From Trichostrongylus colubriformis (Eukaryota; Nematoda; Chromadorea; Rhabditida; Trichostrongylidae): a stretch of DNA of 64,000 nt. The first letter of the stretch is position 1, and every line of letters starts with the position of its first letter. The notes beneath the pieces were generated by a model. The model worked only from the letters and a program-made list of their open reading frames with translations, was not told the origin of the DNA and searched no databases. Both the position numbers and the translations under genes were made by a program. The stretch covers positions 48,716,591 through 48,780,590 of the forward strand of contig OZ022258.1 in NCBI GenBank assembly GCA_963978905.1. The letters run 5' to 3'. Below, piece after piece: positions 25,307 through 37,460 of this stretch.

Positions 25307-25552
25307 TACGATCTCTTCCATCTCATTTCCGTCTCTTCGTGTCCGCGCTCCCCTCCAAATGTCTTGCTTTTTCCCCATTGAACTTGTATGGTGTCCAGAA
25401 TTGAACGCAGCCTGGCAGAACTTTACGATATGCCATCGACGGCTTATTCCGCACATTTCTTCATATGTAGCAATATTTAGTTCCTCCAGTGTGCGGTTGT
25501 CAAATACGGTAATCCCGGTAACGGAAAGTTACGGGCGATGTTAGTTTGCTAG

Positions 25553-25603
25553 GCCAAGCGAGACCAAGCGAGGCTAAGCAGAGCCAAGCGTCAAGCGAGT
25601 TAT
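25553..25603. repeat. Short tandem repeat of a roughly 10-base CCAAGCGAGA-like unit
   Basis: About five imperfect units of the form GCCAAGCGAG follow each other. Confidence 0.6.
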
Positions 25604-25663
25604 TTTTTACGGGGGGATCAAAATTTCAGGTTGTAAAAAGGAGCGGCAGCGTCCGGGTTGTCA

Positions 25664-25865
25664 CTTTGAGGGCCGTATATTTTCTAAACTTTACTCAACC
25701 AATACTAATTCCTCGGAACAGGTCGTATGGCAGTGTTAGTTTAAATTTTAGCTTTCAATCAGTCTTCGTTTCAGGAGCCGTATTTCTTTAAAACTTTACT
25801 CAACCGATACTATTTTCTGGGTAGGGTCTTATGGCAGTTTTAGTTTAGATTTTAGCTTTCAATCA
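25664..25865. repeat. Two-copy tandem repeat of about 110 bases
   Basis: The stretch GAGCCGTAT to TTTTAGCTTTCAATCA occurs twice in a row with scattered differences. Landmarks are CTTTACTCAACC, TATGGCAGT and TTTTAGCTTTCAATCA in each unit. Confidence 0.75.
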
Positions 25866-26633
25866 AGGCAAAGCTCGTCCCTGGTTTGCCGTGTCAAATA
25901 TGCGTGCCCCTGAAGTTTTTACAGAATAATGTGATTATACTGCAGCTCTACATGGCCAAATTTTTAGCTGGTGAACAATGCGATACAATTTCCAGTGGTC
26001 TATGATACATTTGATACACGTACTTATTTGTTTATCTGTTTATACAGGGGTCCCTTATTGATGAGAGACCGTCACATAAGCAAATAAACAAATGAAGAAG
26101 TTGTGAGTAAAATGATAAAAAGCCTGCAACAGTTAACTGAAAAAGAGTCTTTGTGATCGATGAGCTATTTTGATGGGTTTTGGAATTAAGCAAACTTGGT
26201 CATTCTTTGTACTTACATACTATACATAATACTTATCTACGTTATCTTATCTACGCTTATCTATTTATCTAGTTCTATTTTTCAAAAGAAAGCTATTCAA
26301 TGATGGGCATCTTCGAATATTTTCAGCTCCAAATTCTATCTGTCATAAAAGTTATTGAATGTGACAGTGTCCTGAATAGAGTGTCAGGGCATTAAAAAGT
26401 ATAATTGTGTCAGAAAAACTGCATTGGCATGGAGGAGTGGGAGGGTGAAAGGGGGTAGTTGGCTAAATCAACTGGAATAAATCCGATTTCAACGACCTTT
26501 TCGCAAATCGTCGTATTGCCCTTTCACCAGTATCGTTCCATACTCTCGACATCATTTTATCGATTTTTATCTTTTACAAATCTGCAAAACTTTGCAACTA
26601 ATTCTTTCGTAGTATATCTATGTAAATAAAAAA

Positions 26634-26644
26634 CACCACTTCAG
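26634..26644 (+). other. Probable SL trans-splice acceptor of the UBA/RING gene
   Basis: ACCACTTCAG lies 35 bases before the ATG at 26680, with no upstream in-frame exon seen. Confidence 0.5.
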
Positions 26645-26679
26645 CAAATTCCTCGTCGTCTTTACACTGGAGCGCAGAC

Positions 26680-29600
26680 ATGGCCGAACAGGCGACTTTG
26701 TCACTTCAGGTCAGTAACAGTTCTTACACTGCTGTACTATCTGCCGGGAAATCTTTCCGACCGACATTTTTGAACTCTAGAATGCATCACTGTGGCAATG
26801 GGAGGAAACAGACTGCAGAAGAAAGCCTGTGCACTAGTGGACTTGTATAATTTGGGTGTGCCCTTATGTCAGAATTTCGCACCGCGGCGTGCCGCAAGCC
26901 ATGCGATACGGACGAGCTAAAGGCGCCGGGTTGTTGGGTCCCAAAGCAATTACGAGTCATCTATGTATGCGCCCCTAGCATCACCGTGTAATCGCTTGAA
27001 GACCCGACTCTGCAGCGCGTATAGCTCGGCACAGCGCGTCGCACACGGTTCGTCGCGGTGCGAAATCTTGACCTAAGGATATATACCCGAATCATTTGAC
27101 CCAGTCCGAATATTGTACATACATTGCAAGGGTAGAAGAAGGTTACAAGATGGTTAGTTGCCTATTTCCTGAGAGGATACCGCCCTTCAATAGTGTTCCC
27201 GCCCATAAACTGACATGACGTGATTATCCGCATGTGACCTCTCATGCAGGCGCACTTTGATTTTTTTTTTGAACTCACACTGTGCCCAAGTTAACATCTG
27301 CAAGGGAACTAATCCTCAAAATTTTTAATGAATTTTTTCTTTCATTCTTCTATAGGGCCATAGTGCTAATTTTTAATGGTGGCCCAGACAAGATTCACCG
27401 TTGGACGTGCCTGCAAACATGAAATTTAGAGCAAGCTACACAGAGTTGAGCGTTATTATTTACCTTTGTCACGTCCTGCTTTTGATATTATGAGTGGGCA
27501 TAGGCTTTCGAGCATACAGCAGTGGTAAGAGACAGTGCTAAACTCGATGTTCATAGCTTAGGAGTAACATATGGTGGGTGTAGACATTTACATCAGAATG
27601 TTGAGCCGTGGCGTGTCGCGGGCGATCCAGGGGCTTCACTGTGGTTGGGTCCTGAAGCGATTATGCAAATCAATCACATTCGGCTCCTCAGCACTACCAA
27701 GAAGGGAAATAAGTTGAAAGCCTACCAAACAAACGTAATCGCTACTGAATCTACGGTTCCAAACATGAAAACCCTCAAGACCACTGCTCTACCACCTAAA
27801 CGTAGCGTAACAACAATGAATGAACAATCAAATAGCGTTCGTATACCACCGAACATTCTTTCTTCACTGGTGATTGACTACTTTAGAGTCAACTCAAACT
27901 CGCCAAGGACATGGGATATCAAGAAGATGTCTTACTTGCCGCTCTGGCCACACAAGAGAAGGACAAAGAAGGGGTACGTTTTATTTTCCTCAAAGGAATC
28001 GTCCACGGAAAATGTGTTTTTGTCTCACCCATATGTTTATGTTGTATCTGCCTGATGTTGGCCTATGCAAAATTTCACGCGAAGAAATGTGAATCTGGCT
28101 GAGATACAGCACCACAAAGCTCGTCCAGGTGGGCGGGGACTCCGTGTAAAAGCCTCGTCCCGTCGTCCGCCGCCGTTGGAAACGGAGGGTGGGACTGTCA
28201 CAAAAACTCATTTTCCGTGGACGATTCCTTTAATAGAGCCCCTGCGTGGGTGTACACAGGGAGAAAATTGGAGAGGATGACATTTTGGCATGATGTCTTT
28301 TATAACGATTTTGTTTTTTCAGCTGTATCTGCCATTTGAAAGTACAAACGCCATGCTGGATATTTTGAATAGCGCCTCCGTCCGTGAAAACTCTTCACAA
28401 CCACGAGATTCCTCTGCAATCAGCCTTAACGATCCGAGGTTTGCAGTCTGCCCATACACTTTCCTCTGCACAAATCGTAATGTAATAAAATATCATGAAA
28501 TATCCACTGCACACATGTAGGACTAATCGCAGCCCACTGAAAAATGTGCGTTCCTCCTCGTTTCATGCCGGTTCACCTTCCTCAAGTCCACGAAGTGAAC
28601 AACTTTCGCGACTACTTCGAACATTTGAACGGGAAAGAATCCGTGATCGTGAGGTGGCCGACACGCAAATGGCCAGACTGAAGGTGAGGACTTTTAGATC
28701 GGCGCTACATCGCTTCTTCTTTCATAAAAAGTTAAATTTTACAGGCACGTATTCACGATTTAGAGCGAGTCAATGATCATCATCAGATGACAGAAAGGGA
28801 TATTCGGGATCGCCTTCACGAGCTTCAACGACGCAATGACACGTTGGTGAGTTGAGTTGCGATAAATATGACGAGAACCCTTAATAATTGACGAATTTTT
28901 TTTATGTCGACGCTTAATTGAGTTCAGGATAAACAGGCGATTTTATTGCGAGCTTATGAGGGCGCGGCAACTTATGAGCATACTTATTTAAGAATGTGAA
29001 ACTTCTTCGGAATAAGGCAGCTTTCTTCTTCAGCTCATGAGCACCATTAATGCAATTTAAGGAATGAAGTCCTCACTTTCCAGGGAGAATATTGACTTAA
29101 TCAGAAAATTGGGATCATGCTTGCGAATAACTTTTGATTATTTCATGGTGCAGGAACGTTGTCACATAGTCAGTCAGGTCATGATCAGTGAGACGAAAAG
29201 CAAAAAAAGCGGCTATTCAATACTTTAAAATGAACTTGTCTAACATTTTTAAGACCGCGTTTATACTTTGCATTGACGGAACGTAGGTGCTTTACATACA
29301 GCGGAGCAGAGTGGCATGGGGGAGGTGCAGAGACGATGCAAGCAACGAGACAAGATGGCGCAGTGGAGACGCGGGTGGGGTCGACTGGTCGGGTTTTTGC
29401 GCGGCGAGTGCGAGTTGTTTGTAGTTTTATCCGTTGAAACCCACAACATATTAGCACTTCCGAAGCTGCCAACCTGCAATCTCTGAAGGTTCCTCACGAT
29501 ACCAGCCCACTGGATACTGAGCGGAATTAAAGCGACTGCAGAAGTCGTGCTGACGGCGCCACGAGTGCGACGATGCTAAGCAAAAAATCGAAATCACACC

Positions 29601-32600
29601 CTTGGAGACGCTGAGACACGCAGCCACGCCCTGCCGCAAGAACCGCAAAGTTTGAACGCGGCCCGACGTCAGCTGCTTGCTGCGGGACCACACCATCCTC
29701 GCGATAGATACGATACGCACCCGTTTTCGGACTATCCAATAGTTTTCATCAAATGGAGCATGCGGCAGGGGTTGCGGAATAAGAGGAGGAGGATTTGGCT
29801 GTGACAGAGATTGTTCCGCGGATCAAGTGGTGATAATTGCGTCTCCTGGTATAACCATCTACATCCCCTTAGACATGGTAACACAACTCCTCGCGGTGCG
29901 AAGAGCGCCATCTAGTATCAGTTTTTGAGTTCTTAGTCAAGTTTTTAGGCTGTAGAACACAAAAAGAGCGAGAGAGAGAAAGAGCAGCTAAAACAGACAG
30001 TGGTGGAGCTGCAGACATTGACCGACCGTCTGGTGTGTTTTTGATCATCTCCTATGCTCTTCGGAACCCTAAGATGGGTTGTATTTTCAGACTCTAGAGA
30101 ACCTCCGAAATGAACATCAAGCGAAAGATCAGAAAGAGTTGGCTGAGCATCGAAAGAAGCAGTACGATCAACAGATATCTGCTTTGGAGGAGGTAGTGCA
30201 CCCAGTGTTGCGAATCTGCAGCCAAGAAACAAAACAGTTCTCAACGTGCGCCTGCTATTCAATGCGCGCCCGAACATATTTCGACGGTAATGAACACCGG
30301 GTGTATATCGTTAGGATAGAAACGTCGCGTGGCCGTGTTCGGCACGCGATGGGATGGTGCGAGCTATGCGCCCCGTATTAGTTGAGTCCTGAAGCGATTA
30401 GGCATAGAATGAGGCGTAGAGCACTGTCATCGCTTCAAGACCTATCCAAAACGGCGCGCATAGCTCGCACCATCCCGTCGCGTGCCGAACACGACCACGT
30501 GACATCCCGTCGCGTGCCGAACACGACCACGCGACGTTTCTATTCTAACGATATACACACATGAACACCGAAGGCAATGAAAAAATTATTTCTGGGTGGT
30601 GGGAGGTTAAGCTAGCGTGGGACTTTTCGATGGCTTGGGCAAAGATAGAAAACGCGTAGTTTCTGAGCTTAGCTGGCTAGCCATCCCGGATGGTGGGTTG
30701 TATCCCGGATGGCTTCAGTATCGCCAAATTAATCCCTAGCTGTGCATGAAAATAACGAGCTGCTAACTGCTACAACCCCTGCCATTGAAAGATTGGGAAG
30801 ATTGCAGGTCGCCTGCAAATAATGAGGACACGGTCAGGCCTAGCGTCGAGGAAAATTTATGAGGAATACGACGATACTCCAGTCTAAGCATTCGACCCTA
30901 CCGGTCCCCTTAAAAGGACGTTATTCAATGTTAATGATTATGGCACAGCTACCAAGTACAACGCATGATTATCTGTGGGAGACCTTTTTCAGGATCGCGT
31001 CGTTCGAAAACTCTATGGTCGGCCCGAAAATTACTAAGCAACAAGGGCCGTTCTTATTGGAGCTCGGTGGAGTTTTCGAATTGTCTCTAATCCCCTTCTC
31101 CTCCCCCTCCCCCCCACTTCTCAACCCAAGTACGACCCAACTTGCTGGGTATTTCTGAACGGGCCTGTATCACCAGGACAGAAAATTTGTGATGGTGCGA
31201 GGTAGGGGCGCCATCAGTTGAGTGCTAAAGCGATTGCGCCTAGCATATGACGTAGCTCACTGTCATCGTTTTAGGGCCTTCCAATACGGTGCGCATACTC
31301 GCACTATCGTGCCGTTGTACATCTGACATCGCAGCGCAAATATTCTGTCCTAATGGCCCACACCCTTACTCGACCGATGCGTGACCCTGAAGTGAGATTC
31401 CGAAGCACGACTAGAGTGTACCGTTAGCTGATTTTTCCTTGCTTTCCGTGGTGTGGCTGATGTGTCCGTGAGATCGTACCTCACTTATTTTCCACTTTTC
31501 AGTCCATCCGGACCCTTACCGAACGATGTAACGCATTAGCTGCGGACATCAAGGAGAAAGACAGACAACTGCTGGAAAAAAGCAAACGAATACAAGAGTT
31601 CGAAGATCGAAATTCTCAGCTGGTTTGTCCTGAACTGTTAGTCGCTTTGTGCATTTTTCATAATCTCATGGAAACTCGTATTAAGCAACCGGAAGCGTTG
31701 CTGGAAAAGATAATGACCGAATATCAGCTAAAGCGAAAAGAAGAAGAAAAACGAAGGGAAGCCAATGAGATTTTTAATAGAAAAATTACAAAATATCACG
31801 AACAATTGGTGAGTATCTCATGGATTCACCTAGTACTGAAACCGTTGAGCCTTTGTGTGATTAGAGCTTTTGTGCTTCTTTCGGTTTCAGTGTAGTCGCC
31901 GAAAGGCTGAAACAGGGTCTTATTTGTTCATTAGAAGATTTAGTTTTAATGTTCTTCAGTAACGCTTGGGCTTTTACATGAGTACAATTGCGAATAGCTA
32001 ACAAATATCCAGCACTGATCCAATGCGGAGCTTACGTGGCGTTAGGCTGTCTTCGGCAAAACTGACCGCTTGCCGAGTACGGCTAGTCCTTGAATGTCGG
32101 GGCTTCGTGTCGGTACTAGCGCGAATGTACCGCAGACGACTTGCCACAAATTTTCTGCGGCTGCGTCCAGACCTAATGCTATAGACCCTTCCAATGCTTG
32201 TCTATTACACAAAACTGAAAATCTTTTTATTACGCAAAATTAAAAATCTTTGTCAGAAAATCAGTGCGATCGATTGACCATGCTTGAGCTCTGGGTAGGG
32301 GTCGATTGGTCAAATTTCCGCACGGCCGGCCGCGGCGAGCGAGTGCAAGTCGTTTGCGGCTTTATCTGTTGAAACAGCAGCAACAGCGACACAGGAGAAC
32401 TTCCGAAGCTTCCAAATTGCAATCTTTGAAGATCTTCCAGGGTACCGCTCATTGCGCCTTGAGCGGAATCCCAAACGAGTAGTATGACGGCGCCGCGAAG
32501 CGAAACTTTGACCAGTCGGCCCTCACCCCACCCAGCTCAGATATATCCTTAAAGAGATAGGGCGGATGCACGCACATGTCAATGCATCAACTTACTTAAT

Positions 32601-34578
32601 CAAAAAATTGTCAAAAATTGTCAAATTGTCAAAAATTGCATGGCAAGATATGGAACACGGCTTCCGTATCTGCAGTAGCGGTCAAAAATATATGCGGTTT
32701 TGGATTCTAACCATAACCTTGGTCGAAGTTTACATTTCTTATTCATTTTTTTTTGTTTTTTGAATGCAACTGGTACTCAGTGAAGCAAAGTAGGGTGTAG
32801 TGTTGAGATTGGAAAATTTATTTAACTAAAAACTCTAAAAATAGCCAAACCTTCCCAAAAATTCAATTGGCCATAAAAAGCTTATAACTCATCGAAACGG
32901 GCAGGTGGGCAAAAAATAATACGGAATGAGGCTGGGACTTTGTTGCACGCTAATTCAAATCCTAACAGCACTAAGGCACGGAGTTGACCATTTTCAGTGG
33001 TTTCAGTTAAATAATTTTTTCAACCTTCACACTGCATCCTACTCGGCTGAGATACTTTATTTCATTGAGTAACAGTTGCCTTCAAAACACAAAAAAAAAT
33101 TGAGCGAGATATGCAAACACCGAACAAAGTTATGGTCAAAATCCCAAACCGCATATATTTTTGACCGCTACTGTAAGTGCACTTTCGCTCTTCTGACCTA
33201 ACTACTTGCCTCATTGTCAGTCTGTCGTCTGTCTAACTATCCATATTCTGTCCCCTGTTCTCCTTTTTTCAGCCATCTGTCCATTAACATGTTTGTCTAT
33301 TTTTTTAGTTCGTAAAGGCAGTGGTAGAGGTAGTTCGGGTCGAATATGAAAACATCATTGAGTAGGAAAGTTGAGGTGCTTGATAGTAAGAGAGTGGAAG
33401 CGAAGGCTCTCCTCCCGGCGCTATTTCTCAGTAGAGAAGGGCCACTTTGAAAAAGGCAGATAGCGATAAAAAAAAGATGGCGGCTGGTAAAAACGCCGTT
33501 TCCTCCGGCAGCTTTTATTTGTTCTCAGTACCCATATTACCCCTATCACTGTCTTTAATTATCACAGCATGGCTACTAATGATTAGTTGCTTTTGAATTT
33601 GTACTTTGGGTTTTCAAAGTGGTTGTTATACTAATCGCAACCACCACAATTTCAGTTAGCGTCGTTTCCTCGACTGGAGGAGCAACGCCGACGTCTTGAA
33701 ACTGAAAAAGAGCGTGCTACCGAAGAATGTGAGCAGTTGCGCAGGGAGATGTCACGTCTCAGGGAAAAAACCTGCGCCGAATGCTGCATATGTCTAGCCA
33801 CTAAGGTAAGCAAGCATATGCACTTTGGTATACGTATAGCGTTTTTTCAGCTTTTTTTTTATAACAATGTCATTTGTCTGCTAGCCAACTCGGTTGTTCG
33901 GATACCAGGCTGCTTTACAAAACCACTGAATACCGAACCTGTCAGCATCACTAGAAGGTGCTACTACAGTGAAGGGGGGATCTCACAGAAAATTGCACTT
34001 CTGAGCATCTCTGAGGGATTGTATATTTTTGCCCAAGCCCTAGGGAACATCATTCGCCTTCCAGGCTTATGCTAAAATGGCGTCCACAATGTGTGATGAC
34101 CCTCCCCCTCGTAACAGTTCCACCCAACAATCAAATCTACTAAGACTAAGCGCTTGACGTCGAGTATCTGTTTCAAAATACGCCACGTACTCGCTCTGAC
34201 TGGGAATCGCTGAATCTTTAGTGCGTTTTGGTCTGTGAAGAGACAATTTCTGAAGGCCATCTAATGCTCTTGTCATTGCTCTATACAAATGAAAGTTTGA
34301 TAACAACTGAGCGGCCTAGAGCGGTGTAAGATTTTTAAGACACCCAATTGTAGTGCAGGGGAGCTCATTACCATGAGCTCAGCATCTGTTTTAAGCCTGA
34401 ACCTCACAATCATTTGATTCAGATATATTTGACTTCTCTGGCCCTTTTTTAGCCATGCGTGCTGTTTCTACCATGTCGTCATTTGGTTATCTGTGACACA
34501 TGTCATGCTGAATCGACGATCACTGAATGTCCAACATGCCGTACACATGTCGGTGACTCAATGAAGGTCTTCTCATAA
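26680..34578 (+). CDS. UBA-like, coiled-coil, RING finger protein (probable E3 ubiquitin ligase), 400 residues
   Basis: Eleven exons close in phase: 26680-26709, 27887-27973, 28323-28438, 28521-28683, 28745-28846, 29949-30032, 30091-30192, 31503-31622, 31686-31808, 33656-33805 and 34453-34578. They total 1203 bases. Residues 11-39 resemble a UBA domain (LAKDMGYQEDVLLAAL). A Ser-rich linker follows (about 80-100). A long charged heptad region (about 105-345) should form a coiled coil for dimerisation. The C-terminal C3HC4 RING has C352, C355, C367, H369, C373, C376, C385 and C388, with the tail GDSMKVFS. RING domains of this C-terminal type recruit E2 enzymes, and UBA domains bind ubiquitin. 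The combination suggests a cytoplasmic E3, with unknown substrates. Large introns carry MITEs. The chemoreceptor at 39542-41842 is convergent. The 3' end is duplicated at 56130-57624. I cannot assign an orthologue. Confidence 0.85.
26854..27088. mobile_element. MITE, GTGTAT/CGCACCGCG family, copy 1 (complete)
   Basis: The left end GGGTGTGCCCTTATGTCAGA and the right end (reverse complement of GGGTATATATCCTTAGGTCA) enclose GC-rich arms with GCACCGCG. The centre contains GTCCCAAAGCAATTACGA and its inverted counterpart. It lies in intron 1 of the UBA/RING gene. Confidence 0.75.
27530..27665. mobile_element. MITE, GTGTAT family, half copy
   Basis: GGGTGTAGACATTTACATCAG, then GTGGCGTGTCGCG and GGGTCCTGAAGCGATTA, match one arm and the centre of the family. 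The opposite arm is missing. Confidence 0.55.
27994..28230. mobile_element. MITE, GGAATCGTCCACGG family, copy 2 (one arm shortened)
   Basis: It starts AGGAATCGTCCACGGAAAA and ends with CCGTGGACGATTCCT. One long arm and the centre are present, and the other arm is reduced to its tip. TCAA and TTAA flank the ends. It lies in intron 2 of the UBA/RING gene. Confidence 0.75.
29340..29570. repeat. Dispersed repeat shared with 32275-32505
   Basis: The landmarks GTCGACTGGTCG, GCGGCGAGTGCGAG, TTTATCCGTTGAAAC, CTTCCGAAGCT and TGAGCGGAAT occur in the same order in both places. The left flank at about 29253 also starts with a GACCGCGTTTATACTTTGC end like that of the Harbinger-like element at 37461. Both copies are in introns of the UBA/RING gene. 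Confidence 0.6.
30299..30561. mobile_element. MITE, GTGTAT family, copy with a duplicated arm segment
   Basis: The ends GGGTGTATATCGTTAGGATA and TATTCTAACGATATACAC enclose long GC-rich inverted arms. In the right arm about 32 bases (CATCCCGTCGCGTGCCGAAC and following) are repeated in tandem. It lies in intron 7 of the UBA/RING gene. Confidence 0.8.
31155..31375. mobile_element. MITE, GTGTAT family, diverged copy
   Basis: The landmarks ACAGAAAATTTG, GAGTGCTAAAGCGATTGCG and ATCGTTTTAGGGCCT, and the closing TTCTGTCCTAATGGCCCACA, match the family arms and centre with many differences. Confidence 0.6.
32275..32505. repeat. Dispersed repeat shared with 29340-29570
   Basis: The same ordered landmarks as 29340-29570 are present, with about one difference in ten by eye. 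It lies in intron 9 of the UBA/RING gene. Confidence 0.6.
32673..33173. mobile_element. Tc1-like non-autonomous element
   Basis: The left end CAGTAGCGGTCAAAAATATA is the reverse complement of the right end. This resembles the CAGTG...CAAAAA ends of Tc1 elements. The right side is followed by TA, and the left TA appears lost. No transposase frame is present in about 500 bases. Confidence 0.7.
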
Positions 34579-34818
34579 CCAGCTGACCTCGACGATGACT
34601 TCCAAAAATCCCTTCACACATTGCCTCTGCCTAGATGATATTGTCTCGCATGGCTTCTGTTGTGATGCTTTGAAACGACATTATTTATTCGATGTCTTGC
34701 CGCATAAGTTGATTGTTTTTCAAACAAATCGCACCGTTCATGGCTCATATCTACACTGCTCTATTAGATCTTTCAAAATGCCGCTTCAGATTCACGAATA
34801 TCGAAGCTCTATGTGATG

Positions 34819-34824
34819 AATAAA
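34819..34824 (+). other. AATAAA poly(A) signal of the UBA/RING gene
   Basis: AATAAA lies about 240 bases after the stop codon. The equivalent signal is conserved in the duplicate at 57866-57871. Confidence 0.6.
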
Positions 34825-35381
34825 ATTTGAGAATTTTAGAATGTTCCAACTGTGTCAGCACTACCGATCAAGTACATTTGAAACTCCTTTGTGGAAAGTT
34901 TTTTAAATGATGTCCCCGCAGTTTTTGAAGGTCCCTATTGAAGGTGATCGTGTGGATGGGCCTTTCGAGACTGCCAATATCACACACAGAAACACGTAAA
35001 TGCCATTCCTCAACAGCAAGCTAACTCAACAAAAGAAAGTGTGAGAAATATCGGAAATCTCCTCCCCCTCCCCTTATACGTCTTTCACTGGAAGTCCGGG
35101 TCAACACCAAGTGTGTGGGTACAATACAGGTCTATGGTGAAACCAGATCCATGGCACTGAGTTGTGCGGAAGCATCCTCTTCGAGGCGTCTCTGACCCAC
35201 CGAGCTGTGTTGTTAGGACAAGATTTCGCGCCGCCGGTAGTGGCGCAATGAGCGCGAGCTGGGACGTGTGTAGTTAGTCTTGAGAAAGTCCATTCAATTG
35301 AAGTAAGGAGACGCTTCAACACGAATAACATGCGGCGCCGCTAGCTCGCACGCATCGCGCCGCACGTCATGATGCGAATGT

Positions 35382-35697
35382 CCACAGTTTTGGAATTTGC
35401 GAAATTGCAGAATTGCGGAAAACGGTAAAGATACGCATTGATTGGGAGAATTGCGGAATCGGCGGAATCGTGGAATTTGCGGAAATGAAGAACTGTGGAA
35501 AGCGTGATATCTCTCCTCCCTAATCCTCTCGTCTTTTCGTAGCATGGAAATCGATAAGTATCCAATGCTTTGCCGCAAATTCCGCAATTCTGCATCTCCA
35601 CAATCTTGCAAATTCCGCAATTCTCCCAATCGATGCGTATCTTTATCGTTTTCCGCAATTCTGAAATTCTGCGATTACGCAAAATCCAAAATTGCGA
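35382..35697. mobile_element. Inverted-repeat element rich in GAATTGCGGAA motifs, left copy only
   Basis: The left half (about 35382-35505) and right half (about 35555-35690) are inverted copies built from reiterated AATTGCGGAA-type words. The paralogous position in the other duplicate (about 58432) lacks it, so it inserted after the duplication or was removed from the other copy. Confidence 0.65.
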
Positions 35698-35900
35698 ATA
35701 CAGCCGAACGTTACACAGCCACCTCTCAACTAGGAACCAGGGTCACGCCTATGTTGAGAATCCTCACCGAGTAGGAGGTTGGGTGCCGATATCGTATTTG
35801 GGGTGGAGGCGGTTTCATTTTTCCTCGGTCTCGAAAATTGGCAGGCAAATAGTACTGATTTTTGCTGGGTTCTCCATTTCTAACAAAAGATGGATAATAT

Positions 35901-36655
35901 GTCAGCTTGGCCATTCTCAATAACATGCACACCGCTGCATGCGTTTTGAGACCTTAAGTTCAAGCATGCTCTCCAAATTTGCGAAACGACTCGGCGGACG
36001 AAGTTCGGTAGGTTCATCTGAACGAGCAGTATTATCACATGGTAAGTGCAGGCGCCCGTAGCGTGCGACCCAGCCGTTTCCGCGCAAAACCAATGTTGCA
36101 TTCATGTTCAGAAGATCGAATTACCTTTGCAGACAAGTTCTAGCCTAGTCGAGGTATGGACCACAATCTGGAATAATCGCAGGGCAAATGGATGGCAACA
36201 CATCCAACGCAGGGGAAGTGTTCGCACTTGTCTGAAAATACTCTCCTTGGGAGTTAGCGGCACACGAGTTTGCTGCGAATGGCACATGCTAGGTAGGTTT
36301 CGGCTATCTTTGTTAGATAGTAGCTTTTTCATGTAGAAATGAAAAAATATCCGTACTTCATGGCCTCACTCTACCGAGATCGTTTCGAATTTTGGTCGAA
36401 ATCTTGACTAGGCTAGACACTTGCCTTCAGGGGTAATTCAGTCTATTGGACATGAGAGCAGCAATGGTTCTGTGTGAAAGCGTCTGGCTTCCTCGTCATA
36501 TGCGCCTGCACCAACTATGTTATAATATTGCTCATGCAGAAAAACCTGCCAAACTTCAGTCGCCGAGTCGGTTCTCAAATTTGAAGAGCAGATTTCACCT
36601 CAGCGTCTCAAGACGTAGACAGCGGTGTGCATCTCATTGAGAATAGACAGGCTGA
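35901..36655. mobile_element. Old TIR element with long (about 240-base) inverted ends, left copy
   Basis: The left end (GCCATTCTCAAT, then ATGCACACCGCTG) and the right end are inverted copies extending inward about 240 bases. Shared inner words include CGACTCGGCG and TCTAGCCTAGTC. It is also present at 58591-59276, so it predates the duplication. Confidence 0.65.
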
Positions 36656-37460
36656 CCTGACCTTTTCTCGTAGGAGCCATCTCCTCAAGTTTCAGGAGGC
36701 GCTGATATCGGAGGCGGGCTACGAGAGTTGCAGAGCAAAGAGGCGGTAGTGACTCGATAGATGAAGCTGACACGGAATAGGAATGAAATGAGCATTGGGC
36801 GTGGAACTGTGATCTGCACTCCTACCTGCTGACAAACTTTGAAAATGTTTTCAACTTTTCAAAACAGCTACGAACAACACTTTGGAGCAATAGGTTTTTT
36901 ATTCTATTTATGTTTCTCTAGTACTACAATGATCTTTAATAAAGAACTACGGTTCTCGTGCACGTTTTCTTCATATCAAGAACCTCGGTTACCATAAATT
37001 GACTGTCAGTCAAAGAACACGAATGAATAGTTAAGGAGCTGAAAGATGATTGCATGGGCTGTAGATCGTCGTGAGCGAGCACACCATTCTACACCCAGAC
37101 ATCTCATCGACATAGTGAAATGGAAAAAACTATACAAAGGAATTTCTAGCTACAGTATTCATTTGTTTGTATGTGAGATACATTTCCTTAGCATACTTTG
37201 CGATTGTCCGCACAAATAGAAATATGTAGTTGAGTGTCACATTGATTAGCAACACGGGAGGAGCGATAGCAGTTTCCGACGTATGGTTTTATTTCCTAGG
37301 ACGTAGAGAGACCACTTCGCGTTATTTAGGTTACGGGCAACGTTATACATGGAGCCGTATAGGAGAGCACCTCTGAAAACAAAATTTCCAGAGCGGAATA
37401 TGCACAACAGAAATAAATGATACAGTATTGCTGTGGAACTCATATGAACAAAAGGGTTTA

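Larger units (their letters stand above)
21371..26633. other. Intergenic, transposon-rich stretch
   Basis: No exon chain was found. It contains an AT-rich simple stretch (just upstream, about 21530-21580), a complete MITE (22918-23321), a decayed coding-like repeat (23992-24183), a rearranged mariner (24617-25306) and two tandem repeats (25553-25603 and 25664-25865). A lone ATG at about 22310, followed by 16 open codons and a GTATGC donor-like site, could be a first exon, but no partner was found. Confidence 0.5.

Noticed and set aside
25359..25544. Plus-strand frame after the rearranged mariner, and its minus-strand reading with a VTGITVFDNRTLEEL stretch
   Set aside because: The minus-strand reading looks protein-like but is isolated, without splice sites or partners. 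It is probably a decayed repeat.
27522..28055. Longest open frame in the window (177 codons)
   Set aside because: It runs through a half MITE, an intron and the UBA exon in the wrong frame. The UBA exon is read in another frame with proper splice sites.
35294..35682. Overlapping 111- and 113-codon minus-strand frames
   Set aside because: They are produced by the reiterated AATTGCGGAA inverted-repeat element, which is absent from the other duplicate.
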